64,000 nt of DNA from Temnothorax longispinosus (Eukaryota > Arthropoda > Insecta > Hymenoptera > Formicidae). Position 1 is the first letter of the stretch, and each line of letters begins with the position of its first letter. The stretch lies in contig NC_092358.1 of NCBI RefSeq assembly GCF_030848805.1, positions 124,001 through 188,000 on the forward strand, written 5' to 3'. The notes below the pieces were generated by a model that had not been told where the DNA came from, did not search any database, and saw only the letters and a list, made by a program, of their open reading frames with translations. Position numbers and translations under genes: made by a program. This document shows positions 24,214 to 36,457 of this stretch, one piece after another.

Positions 24214-24590
24214 AAGTTTTAGGAAATTGACATGCTGTTAGATTAATTTATTTGTACATAGGTCTTGCAATTGGAACTATATTTATATTTTATACAGTTG
24301 TGACACGGGATTTACTTATGATTATCTGTGATATTCACAGTACAAAAGTATTACTTTTATTTCTGCAGGAATTTGTTATGACATGATTAATATATTAATA
24401 ATATTTAAAAAAATTTTTTTAATATATTCCGATCTTTTTAAGTGAAAATAGCATGATTGACAATAATATATTTGACACAATTGTTAAGATTGATAATAAT
24501 GTTAAATATAAAAAATGAAAATAAAATTTTAGACGAGATTTATCACATCGGATTTGTTGTTATTTAATCTTCCCTGTGGTGCGTTAGAAA

Positions 24591-24778
24591 TTATACACAG
24601 GAATCTTCAATGAGTTTCTTAATAACATAGGATTTGAAGAAAAACGTAATGAAGATGATTTTATAAAACTGAATAGACTAAAAGCCATGAAATGGGCGTG
24701 CATTGTTGGTAATGAAAAATGTAAGGAAGTGGCGGTCATTAAATTGCATAAGCATCTAGAAGATCCTGATACTCACAA
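24591..24778 (+). pseudogene. Orphan relic of an aminopeptidase N exon (exon 9 equivalent)
   Basis: The open stretch YTGIFNEFLNNIGFEE, MKWACIVGNEKCKEV and HLEDPDTHK matches exon 9 of the four downstream genes (for example FDGVLQHVGYEENPDDDD, LKWACIVGHVECK, HLADPDTHK), although it is clearly diverged. No neighbouring exons are found. The donor GTAATT of the other copies is ATAATT here (24779-24780), and the acceptor AG is displaced by three bases. It is therefore a leftover of a further, older copy upstream of the array. Confidence 0.8.
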
Positions 24779-25284
24779 ATAATTTAACTTTATTATTTAA
24801 TTGCATGTCCATATATATGTGTATTCTCCTTATCCTCAAGTTTTTCCCTCGATATTCACTTTCCAATAGCGTATGTCATATTAAAATAATAATAAAATAA
24901 TAATATTTGTATACAAGTGTAAAAGTATACATATTGAGTGGGATTAATTGTGCATTGTGTAATTATTTTAGCGCAAGATGAAAATTTAATTAAAAATGAT
25001 AAATGTATTATACAAGTGATTTAAATCCGACTAATTTAAAAGTGTAACTGACAAAATAACTTCACAATATTAACGTATAAACAAACATATTTATGAGCTA
25101 TGATCTTCCTCTAGATATCTTTGTCCACAAATGTTCAAAAAAATGTGTAACGGTACGAGTCTATCAGTTCCGTGAGGCACTGTATTTACATGACATCTAT
25201 CAAAACATCAGAGGTTGGCATTGTAGTCAGTATTCGATAATCTTTCGAGATGGCAAAACGGCAATTACGCTGAGCTATTCCTGA

Positions 25285-25364
25285 TAATAACGGCTTTCGT
25301 GGCGACAACGCATAACTGCTGCAAAGAACAGTATTTTAATCAGCACACAATTGTAATATACAAA
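25285..25364 (+). promoter_or_regulatory. Presumed non-coding first exon and core promoter of aminopeptidase copy A
   Basis: The block runs from CTTTCGTGGCGACAACGCAT to AATATACAAA and ends at the strong donor GTAAGTCG (25365). The block and donor recur at the same place in all four units. A TGATAA GATA-type motif lies at 25282-25287. It would splice to the acceptor at 26617/26618, 24 bases before the start codon. The 5' border is a guess. Confidence 0.5.
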
Positions 25365-25879
25365 GTAAGTCGTTAAAAGCAATAATAATTAATTATTTAT
25401 CTCTCGTTGAAGATATATATTCTTATATATATCTATATGAATTTTGAAAGACAAAACATAATTAAATTTCATTTTATTTCGTCGAGATTATCTATTCTCA
25501 TGTGGATTGTACATTTTCATTTTAAATATGTTTTTTAAATCAATTGACATGTTTTGTTTCTTATTGTTGCCGCGTGAGTTGACAAAATGAGAGATGGAAA
25601 ATGAAAGATTTAATAATTTTGAAATATTAATACATAGCGTTCCGAACGTAGAACAAAATTTGAAGTTATACAAAAAAGACAAGATTATTATTATTGATAA
25701 ATAAATGAAACAATTTTATTAATAATTATATTAATAATTTGTTTTAGAAATCCAATCAGAGATTCTTTATCTATTCTATATTTTCACTTTTCTCTCTCGG
25801 TCCATTTATTATTTAAAAACTCAGGAACGAAAATTTATATATATAAAAAATTAAAAGGCTAAATACGAGGAAATAAAGG

Positions 25880-25999
25880 CAGCGGTCCGATTCACGCTCA
25901 CAGCGTTGTAAGCATCATTCTGTCTTCGTTGCACATCGAATATCAAACGAAGATATAGAGCGATGCTTACAGTGGTGTGAGCGTGAATCCGACCGCAGT
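25880..25999. repeat. 120-bp hairpin element, copy in unit A
   Basis: Long inverted repeat with arms of about 55 bp: GATTCACGCTCACAGCGTTG on the left is mirrored by a right arm whose complement reads GGATTCACGCTCACACCACT. The inner arms TCTTCGTT and AACGAAGA flank a loop of about 15 bases. It lies in the presumed first intron. It could be a MITE or a transcribed small-RNA precursor. Confidence 0.75.
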
Positions 26000-26641
26000 C
26001 AAAAAATAGTACTGTTAAAACCTAGCTTCTATAGTTTATTGTACAAGGGTAGACAAAACATTCTGGACGTTTCAACTATACTAAGTTTTTTTCAATAAAT
26101 TAAATTATTCTGTGTTTAAAACATTTCAACGATAACACAACTTTTATTTGTTGGTATTTGGCTTTTTGACTTTTTCATATTGTATTTACATCTGACAAAC
26201 ATTTATCTATTTATTATTTGACAATTATAATTTCAAATTTCTATCTAATAATTTGCGAGCAAAAATCTCAAATGTACACACGTCACTTACAATTAGATGC
26301 TTAAAATCCTTTTCAAAAACTGATTAAATTAATTTTTTTAATTTTTAAAAAATATAAAAGTAACAGAATAAATTAATTGCGAGTACATCGAGATATATTC
26401 AATGTTATATATAAAAAAATAATCATTATTCTGCCCGAAGTAAATCTTCTATATAGTCTTCTTGATGAAAGTTGGAATTATATTTTCTTCTTCTTCTTCT
26501 GTTCTTTAATAATTTCTATTTTCGTATCAAAATTAATATCAAATTACATTAATATGTAATATCTAATTATATTAAACTGAATTGTATTATTTGTTTTGTT
26601 TCAACGAAAAATTACAGACACCTAAGACGACGAGTATTAAC

Positions 26642-29600
26642 ATGGAATTCTTAAAATTGTTACTACATATCGGCCTAATATTGGCCACAATCACGGACTA
26701 TATTATCGCTGATAATCCAAAATTTATCTATCGCTTACCCGTTAACGCAATACCAGTTGATTATAACATTAGTCTGATTATTCCGCATCTCAAAGAAAGT
26801 AACACTTTTCACGGTGAAACCAGTGTCACCGTCAACATTGTTTACGCATCCTTTTACATAAGCTTGCACTCGCAAGAATTAGAAATAAATAAAACGGCGA
26901 CAACATTGATGAACCACACCATAATCTATAAACCGACAGCACATACTTATGACGATGAAACGAATATATTGACGCTACATTTCAACAATCAATTGTATCG
27001 CGGTAATTACACCCTAAACATGAAGTTTGCTGGTAATTTTTCTCAGGGTGGTGTTATAGGCAATGGTTTGTTGAAAATTCCATACACAGACAAGGAAGGA
27101 AACAGCACGTAAAAAATATTAAAAATATAAATGTACTTATAATGTACATACGTAAACGCTATTTGATATTACCTTTATTTATTACTTCTATATATTACTT
27201 TCTTTTACTTATTACTTTCATCGTATATCAACTTATAACATACAAAGTTCGGCAAGACATTGCTTAAACATGTAACTCTGTAATTATTAAAACTGTTTTC
27301 CATTATGTAAGTACAATTACAATAAAGTATTTGCAAGAAGTGCATGATGTAATGTTTAGAATGTTTAACTTCAGTAAAAATAAAAAGCATTTCTCTTTGT
27401 ACTCTTAACAAAATAATTATTACGTATAATGTAATAATAAACGCAATAACTAGTGTTCTCTAAACTCTTGCGTCCTACACGTCATAGTGGTAAATTTGTC
27501 ATTATTTGAAAAATTGTTTAAAATTACAGGTTGGCCGCAACGTGCTTGCAGCCAAATAACGCCAGACGAATATTTCCATGTTGGGACGAGCCAGCGATAA
27601 AAGCTTATTTCATGATCTCCGTGATGCATCATCAGGAATACAGGGTATTGTCGAATTGGCCGATACGAAAGCAGTACAATGTAGAAAATGGCATGATGTG
27701 GACACATTTCGATCGCACTTTTATAATGTCCGCTTATCTCGTCGGAATTGTGATTGTATCTAATTTCGTTCGCATTGGAAACGCGGACCAGCCCGTGTCT
27801 GTGTGGTGCAAATCGTCTTTGACATCGCAAGTAAGATTCATGCATAGTATTGCCGAACAGATCACGCCGCTCTTGGAGGAGTATACCAATAGAACCAAAG
27901 GAGTACCGAAAATAGATCACGTCATAGTACCAAATTATCCGCTCGCCGGAGAGGAAGATTGGGGAATCATTATTTACGAGTAATATATATAATATATATA
28001 ACTAGAAGGATTAGTAATATACATAAGTAAAAAGATTAATATTAAGCTATTAGAGTTGGCTAATTACTTTTAGTATTCCACATTTGATAAAATTAAAGAC
28101 ACGTTTGTTTCATGAATATTCAAATTTTATTTGCATATCTTCATTCTTACATTGTCTCAAACAAATTAAAGTGTTTAATTAATATGTTATGTCATCCCGT
28201 CTTTCCATTCTTATATATATGTTTACTTATATATATATGTTACGTATATAATACATATATGAAAAAAGGAAATTTCAAATTTGTTTGAATTCCTCGCGTA
28301 AGAAAATCATGAATAGTGTAATTACTAATTATTTCAAAACAAATTAGACTGCATGCTAACGATGAGAAAGACTATGCTTAATCACATTATATATATTATG
28401 TTATGTTTTGCCTTTTAGTGAGTCAAAAGTTGTCTACGATGAAAGCAAAGATCCCACATTTCGGAGAAAGGAAGTGGCGTCGTTAGTAGCACATGAAATC
28501 ACACATCAGTGGTTCGGCAATTTTATCACCCATCTTGGTGGTCTGACCTGTGGTTAAGCGAGGGATTTGCTGTGTTTTTCCAGGAGTATTTCCTCAACAA
28601 GGTTGTTTAATATTACTAATGCGAGGTCGCTCATTAAATAAAAAAACAGGAATTAAATTTTCCACATTTTCATAAAATGTATCAAGACGGAGCTAAATGA
28701 CACGTTCTTCAATCTGGAATTATAAATAAGATTGTAACCTATTCATTTTTTAAACAATTATAAAAATAATTTAATACAAATTTTTAATAAAATTTGGGAA
28801 TATTTTTAGCATCAACCGCGCTTTAAAAATTTGCGATCTAAGCTTATAATTATAGCACAATGGTTTCTAAAAATATTTTAATTTTTGCATCCGTCACAAT
28901 AAACATTACAATAAAAAAAATTTAACTCGAATTTTTATATCTTGATTATACATATTTTTGTGTTCAGTAATCTCCAATATTTAAAAAAATAATTGAACTA
29001 TGTATGATCTTCTAAAAAGTTTAGACGTAAATCGGTTAATATTTGACATGGATAAATTATAATAAAAAATAAAATAGTAAAGTTTTTGAAAGTGGCGGAC
29101 AAATAGTATATATCCCTATAAACGCGAACTTTCCTTCGAATTTTTATATTCAGCCATATCAGAGGATTATTTTCTGTAATAGATATTTGAAGACTGGCGG
29201 TCAATGGACCTTTTCGTTACTGGGACCATACACCATGCTCTCCATCTAGATGTTGGCGTATTGGATTCTGTTACATTGAACCTTCACGATGACTTGGAAA
29301 TCATCTTTGGTGGTGAAGTTTATAGCAAAGGTAAAATTATGTAAATAAAATGAATAGCTTAATGCAGGTAGCACGAAGAAAGAGGTGGAACCGAAAAGTT
29401 GATAGACAACAAATTACCTTTTTGCGCAATACGTTCATATATGTCTTCCAGTTAATTCTATGTGCAAAATATACTTTATAGGCATTACTAGTCGATATAT
29501 TTTATGACGTGTATTTTATCGTAGCTCCAGCTATATTGCGCATGTTACATCATGCAGTGGGCGACGAGGTATTTCGAAAGGGTATCATCAAGTATTTCGC

Positions 29601-32600
29601 TACAAAGTAAGTATGCATGTTTAATGTCTATTATAGTCTATTATAGTTATCACATATCGCAACATTAAATATTATAAGTATAATGTTTCTTGCGTTTACG
29701 TTGGAAAATATAAAACGTCACATCAGAGACATAAACTTGTGCGTTCAATATCCAATGCTATTCGATTAGAAGAGACCATCTAAAAATAAGCTAGTTTTAA
29801 ATCATATTCTTAGTTTCTACACATGTATTAATTAAATTGTACATTAATGCTCACGTTTTGATTTTGTAATAAGCAAATAAATACCTACGTATGTGTTATA
29901 AGCTAATGACAATGTCATATTTCAAATTTAGGCAATATATGGCGGTCACTCCCGATGATTTGTGGAGCGCCATACAAAGTGCTAAAGACGAAGCCTCTTG
30001 GGTCCCTCGTATGCGAGATCAAAATTTCGGAATAAAAGAAGTGATGGATACGTGGATAAACCAAGATCGTTATCCTGTGCTGAATGTGACGATAAATTAC
30101 GAAACTAATGAAATGGCAATAACACAAAAATGTTTTCACGAACTTATACCTGCCGATAATAAATGGTGGATACCCATATCCTACACTAAACAGAGCTTTC
30201 CGGATTTTTCCAATACTATGCCCAATAAATGGTTAAAACCAGATGAAACTCTTAGAGTCCAAATTAATACAAGAGGTTGGATTATCGTCAATCTACAACA
30301 AACTGGTATGAATCAATAAATTTTACGCTCTTTTATATCTATCTTATTTGCTTTATCAACACGAAAGTTTTACATTATATTCAAGTTTTTAATATATTTT
30401 TTTATTAAAAAAAAAGCTTCAAAATTTATATAATTATAATATTCTTCGAAACATTATTAAATTATTAATGTACATTTTTTTTGCAACAATTGTAAGTTGT
30501 AAATTACATAAAATTTGTTTATTACGATAAAGAAAATGTCAGTATTTTGAAATATATCTTGATAATTTCAAATAAAAGAAGGTCTAATAATAAATTTAAT
30601 GGATAATTCGACAGCATACTGTCGTGTCTATTACGATACCACAAATCTAAAAAGAATCATACGTTACTTAAATTCTGAGGAATACACGAAAATACACGTT
30701 CTCAATCGTGCTCAAATTCTGGATGATGCGTTTGCCTTTGTGCTGGAGAACCAATTAGATGGCTCTGTGTTCATGAATCTTATAAGTTACCTAGGACAAG
30801 AGAGAGATTATATGCCATGGCGTACAATGTTTCGAATAATAACTCGAGTTGTGAGGCACTTTATACTGCCAGAAAGTGAAAGTCTCAAGGTATGTAATAT
30901 ATTTTTTATATATATATATATATATATTATAGATATAGATAACAGATTTTATAAAGATGAAAAAGATGTTTTTAGCGTTATATATTTGGCTCTTTAATTT
31001 GTCCAATTCATTTATACTTCTCCGCTTTATAGAATAATTATCGCTTCGCAAATGTTATATATTCAAGGCTAAGAGTTATATATTGAATTTCTTGTATTAG
31101 TATAAATTTAATATAAAATTTAAAGTAAATATAAATTGTTTGTACTAATTTTATAACGTAATATCTAACTCTAAAGTTACACAAATATATATATTTGTGT
31201 GTTAATCACGTTTCTTCGCCTGTACCACCAAACCAATGTAAAATTTAATATTATTTTATGATTTCTAGTCACACATATTAAGAATTTTTGATGGGCTTCT
31301 TCAGTATGTGGGATACGAAGAAAATCCTGATGATGATGATATCACAAAGATGCTAAGGCTAGATGCCACGTACTACGCATGTACCGTCGGTCACGCGGAA
31401 TGCAAGAAAAGGGCCGCCATTAAATTAAGCGAACATCTCGCGGATTCTGATACTCACAAGTAATTTCTTACGATTATCTCATAATTTATATTTGTACGTG
31501 TGTTGCGGGCACACGTATGCATATACAGATGTAACCGATTTCTTCAAATCGTCGGACATTCTCTTTACTGTTTCTCCATAATTTCTATTCTTGTTCTAAT
31601 CTCTAATGCATAGAATAAATATGCGAAACACGTAAAAATATATCATGTATAATAAGAAGTGTCGTTATCGTTGGATTCATCTTTCATTTATTTATTTACT
31701 GTAATATATAGTCTTATGTGGTAAATATAGAGTGGCAGAACAGCGCACGATAGAAACTTAATTTTGCAAAATAAGATTTACCTAACAGAACGGAAAAGAA
31801 TACAAAACTTGATAAAATAAAACGTCAGCTATGCGTATATGAAGTGCATGTACATCTTTTCCATAGACACATATGTATTTTAGAGTTCCACAATGGTGGC
31901 AAGATTGGACGTACTGCTTTGGTTTAGCGGTAGCTAATAGGACTACTTGGGATAAAATGATGGAACTATATCAGCGAACATCTGATACGAAACTTTTGAA
32001 AAACTTGAATTGTGCTGAAAATCCTGATATCATTAACAACTATTTGCATATTATAGCATCGAATACTATGTTATTTAAGAATCCGGACCATGCATTTATC
32101 TTCAATTTAATTCTTCAAAACCATGCACGCAACGATTTGGTCCTGGACTACATATTAACAAAGTTTGATAATATAAAACCAAGGTAGTACATTTCTTTTT
32201 ACAAATATAAATTCTATTTTTTTAAATTTATCTTATACATTAATTAATTTTTAAATAAATGTATCTTATACATAAATATGTTATTTCGTTCTTACAGATT
32301 AGTTTCTACAAGTCTAACGATAAAAAATATCATTTCGAATGTTTTTTCTAACGGACAAATATCCAAGGTAGATTTTATAATACTAGATTCATACTTATTG
32401 ATTTTCTATTGATAATCCTTTAACTGTAACGTGCTTAAAATGAAACGTTCATCGTGCGTGGAATTATAGATTAATGCAACTTTACATAATTAAATTAATA
32501 TTTATAATTAATTCTGTTCATATTTTTGGGCTATATATTCGTATCTTATAAAGTTATGTTTAAAACTGAGTAATTCTAGCGCGTGGTTTAAAACATAAAC

Positions 32601-32659
32601 TGAATTTTTGTAAGGTAGTAATTAATTCTAAAAATATCACCTTATTATGAATTGAATAT

Positions 32660-32716
<57 letters not shown>

Positions 32717-33126
32717 AGGCATATATATATATGTATATATAGATGCCTTTTTTAATTAATAATGGATTTTCGAGAACGTTTATATATAATACATATATGT
32801 ATATCTTCTGCATATAGACAATTTCTTATGACACATATATACTTCCGCAGCTAAGGGATTAAATATATTTATATGCATACCATGTATTGTTATTGTCTAT
32901 GTTAAATAAAAAATTATATTTTAAGGAATGGCTGCATAAAAATAAATTACTACATATTAATGATAAACATCCTAATCTGTTTCAGGTGAAAAGATTCGCA
33001 GAAACCTATTTCAGTCAAGATCCAAACGCTTTGTCAAACATTGTAAATCTGATAGAAAAGCGTAAAAATAATCTTAAAATGTCCTCAGATATTTTTACAA
33101 AGCGATTTGGAAGAAATCAAACTTAA
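26642..33126 (+). pseudogene. Aminopeptidase N-like M1 peptidase, copy A, frameshifted
   Basis: Eleven coding exons: 26642-27108, 27530-27979, 28419-28601, 29183-29330, 29525-29606, 29932-30305, 30615-30889, 31269-31459, 31884-32183, 32298-32367, 32986-33126. It starts with a signal peptide (LLLHIGLILATITDYIIA). Exon 3 has RRIFPCWDEPA and, at the GAMEN position, AGEED. Exon 4 has HEITHQWFGN (about residues 331-340) but is 183 nt instead of 184: a CCCC run is CCC at 28529-28531. The frame then shifts and stops at 28555, before the distal zinc-binding Glu, so only about 351 residues would be made. All other exons remain open and splice sites are intact (the exon 4 donor is GTTGTT). Decay is therefore recent, or the base is an assembly error. 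Without the gap the product would be 893 aa. Confidence 0.85.
32656..32711. repeat. TA microsatellite in intron 11 of copy A
   Basis: A long (AT)n run with one interruption. The same intron in B and C has only about ten repeats, so the tract has expanded in A. Confidence 0.85.
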
Positions 33127-34607
33127 GTGACCAATTGTTTTAATCAATTAAAAATATCAAATGTGATGCAAAACATACAGTTACCTACATAATTTTTAAA
33201 CAGTATCATTTTTATTTATTATTACCTTTTTGTAAATAATTTTTTATTCATTTTTATTTATTTCTAATATTTTTAATTTTTTAATAATATTTAGTATTTT
33301 ATTAATAGTCTGGAAGCTATTGATAAAGTCATCTATGAAATTATATTGTTTTATAATTAACGAATAATTTATATAGTATCAGGTTTGATGTTGTTTGATA
33401 TTTTTCGTAAAATATCTTTTATAAACGCACTAACATTAATTTATTACTCAGCATAGGAGATAATGCGAACGAATTGTTTCAACTGAATATATAATATTTT
33501 GTAGATATTATGTGATAGTATCATTTTCTAATAGCGATACCTACATATATGTTAATAATAATTATAATCGTTGTTTGACTTTGAATAGAAAACGCAAAAT
33601 AATGACGTCGGATTGTACTAAACATTGTAAACTAAACATTGTAAAAAACTTTACTTAAACAGTACTAATTACTGTATGTAGAATAAACGTTTCTGTTAAC
33701 TTTTTATAATTTAATATTATTTATAACCCTCACTTTTATCATCTTACACATTACATATTTTCGTCTACTTTATATGTTTTTATTTCGTCTACTCTATACA
33801 TATTTTATATATTTATTAATTTTTCGGAATATGAAGAGGTATGGATATTTTATCAAGAGACACGGTAGTGTCTCGTGCCAAGTACACGCGGAGCGAGACC
33901 GATAATATTTATACTAAAATGCAACTTGACACGGTATGTTTTATAATCACAAATACCATTTATTTATCAGATTTTTATTACATTTATTTTTCTCTCTATA
34001 TATTTTACATTTATATATTATAGTTAGCTAAAACTACTTTTATAATACAAATCTAAATTAATATATTAGCGTTAAAATATAGCGAAATTATCTTTCAGAT
34101 CAAACATATTTCGTTTGTATTAATTATTTCAGTTATCGAGACAATTTCAAATTCTTGTGACATATATGTATAACATATAATTTATTGCCATATCTGTGAT
34201 TGGTAGTAAATTATGCATGTGCTTTATAATTTTTACTCTACTGTGTTTCTTTAAATATTTTTATAACTTTGTAGCTAAATATATATATCAAATTTATTAT
34301 AAAATTGATAATTATATATACAATTATAATATATACGTTAGACTACATTCAATTTCTCTTATTAGCTTTGTGTGAATTTCTGAAATAAAATAACTATAAA
34401 TTATACAATATAAATATATTTTTCAAAAAATGTATTATAACTGTTTAATTATAAGCTTAATTCTGAATAACTTTTTCCTTTCCAATCGTTTATAACTCAG
34501 TGACTCTGTGCGCCTCAATGTTTATTATCGAAAACGAAAAATTCGTAGTTCAAAATTTGATAAGAGACATCTTCTATATCGATATGATCTTACAGCTGGT
34601 ATTTCAC
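33127..34607. other. Spacer between aminopeptidase copies A and B
   Basis: Part of the repeated unit: TAGTCTGGAAGCTATTGATA (33306) recurs after B, C and D. AGAATAAACGTTTCTGTTAA at 33680 may hold the poly(A) signal and recurs after B and C. Specific to this spacer is an insertion near 33855-33905 containing the small palindrome GAGACACGGTAGTGTCTC. No gene is seen. Confidence 0.6.
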
Positions 34608-34900
34608 GATAAATGTATTATACAAGTATTATCTAACTAAATCGAAGAAGCACATCAACTAACGAAAACGACTTCTTAAAATGAACATATAAACAAACAT
34701 ATTATTTATGATCTATGATCTTCCTCTAGATATCTTTGTCCACAAATGTTCAAAAAAATGTGTAACGGTACGAGTCTATCAGTTCCGTGAGGCACTGTAT
34801 TTACATGACATCTATCAAAACATCAGAGGTTGGCATTGTAGTCAGTATTCGATAATCTTTCGAGATGGCAAAACGGCTCTTACGCTGAGCTATTCCTGAT

Positions 34901-34988
34901 AATAACGGCTTTCGTGGTGACAACGCATACCGAACTTAATTGCTGTACGGAACAGTATTTTAATCAGCACACAATTGTAATATACAAA
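34901..34988 (+). promoter_or_regulatory. Presumed non-coding first exon of aminopeptidase copy B
   Basis: Ends at donor GTAAGTCG (34989). TGATAA lies at 34898-34903. It is nearly identical to the copy A block apart from a short insertion (CCGAACTTAATT). Acceptor for the next exon at 36433/36434. Confidence 0.5.
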
Positions 34989-35487
34989 GTAAGTCGTTAA
35001 AAGCAATAATAATTAATTATTTATCTCTCATTAAAGATATACATTTATATTTTTTCAAAGACAAAATACACACATAATTAAATTTTATTTTATTTCGTCG
35101 AGATTATCTATTCTCATGGATTGTAAATTTTCATTTTAATTATATATATTTTAAATCAATCGACATATTTTGTTTCTTATTGTTGCTGCGTGAGCTGGCA
35201 AAATGAGAGCTGGAAAGAATTAATATAATTTCAAAATCTTAACACATAGCGTTCTGAACGTAGAACAAAATTTAAAGTTATACAAAAGACGAGATTATTA
35301 TTATTATTGATAAATAAACGAAACAATTTTATTGATAATTATATTAATAATTTGTTTTAGAAATTAATCAGAGATTCTTTATTTATTCTATATTTTTACT
35401 TTTCGGTTCATTTATTATTTAAAAACTGAGGAACGAAAATTATACATGTATATGAGAAAGTAAAAAGGCCAAATACGAGGAAATAAA

Positions 35488-35608
35488 GGCTGCGGTTTGA
35501 TTCACGTTCACAGCATTGTAATGATCATTCTGTCTTCGTTGCACATCGAATATCAAACGAAGATAAAGCGATGCTTACAGCGCTGTGAGCGTGAATCCGA
35601 TCGCAGCC
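35488..35608. repeat. 120-bp hairpin element, copy in unit B
   Basis: Same element as in unit A, with ends GGCTGCGG and CGCAGCC. The arms pair over about 55 bases around the loop GCACATCGAATATC. Stem differences from copy A occur on both arms. Confidence 0.75.
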
Positions 35609-36457
35609 AAAGAACGTTACTGTTAAACCTAGCTTCTATAGTTTATTGTCCAAAGGTAGACAGAACATTCTGGACGTTTCAACTATACTAAGTTTCTTTC
35701 AATAAATTATAAATTATTCTGTGTTTAGAATATTTCAACAATAACACAACTTTTATTTGCTGATACTTGTCCTCTTGACTTTTTCATATTGTATTTACAT
35801 CTGACAAATATTTATCTATTTATTATTTGACAATTATAATTTCAAATTTCTATCTAATAACTTCCGAGCAAAAATCTCTCTCAAGAAATTTAATAACCAA
35901 AATTAATAAACATTAAATAGATATTAGGCGAAAATATATTAGGACGCAAATGAAACACAAGGAACATATTTATTTTTTGCTTTTTTTACAAACAACTGCT
36001 AACCGATAATTAAATAATTCAAATTTTATTAACAAAATGTACTTACGTTTTTTTCTTCTAATGACGAAATATTTTATGCAGTCAAATGTACATACACACG
36101 TCATTTACAATTAGATGCTTAAAATTCTTTTCAAAAACTAATTAAATTATTTTTTTTTAATTCTTAAAAAATATAAAAGTAACAGAATAAATTAATTGCG
36201 AGTACATCGAGATATATCCAATATATATAAAAAAATATTCATTATTTTGCCCGAAGTAAATCTTCTATATAGTTTTCTTGATAAAAGTTGGAATTATATT
36301 TTCTTCTTCTCCTTCTATTCTTTAGTCATTTCTATTTTCGTATCAAAATTAATATCAAATTACATTAATATGTAATATCTAATTACATTAAACTGAATTG
36401 TATTATTTGTTTTGTTCCAACGAAAAATTACAGACACCTAAGACGACGAGTACTAAC

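Noticed and set aside
25093..25284. 63-codon open frame (MSYDLPLDIF start) repeated at 34708-34899
   Set aside because: It is conserved between units A and B only because the DNA is duplicated. In unit C the frame is broken by extra A bases and a small insertion, and in D it is scrambled, so there is no sign of coding constraint.
26582..26641. Upstream in-frame ATG (MYYLFC) for aminopeptidase A and the same in B and C
   Set aside because: An acceptor lies between it and the MEF/MEI start (for example 26617/26618), and the downstream ATG is followed directly by a good signal peptide. D lacks the upstream frame.
30599..30614. ATG beginning MDNSTAYC as a separate gene start (also near 40280, 49542 and 58911)
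   Set aside because: The GACAG before CATACTG is a splice acceptor in phase with the previous exon (QQT-A-YCRV), so these codons are intronic.
33841..34023. 60-codon frame in the A-B spacer
   Set aside because: It arises from a short insertion not present in the other spacers and has no family features.
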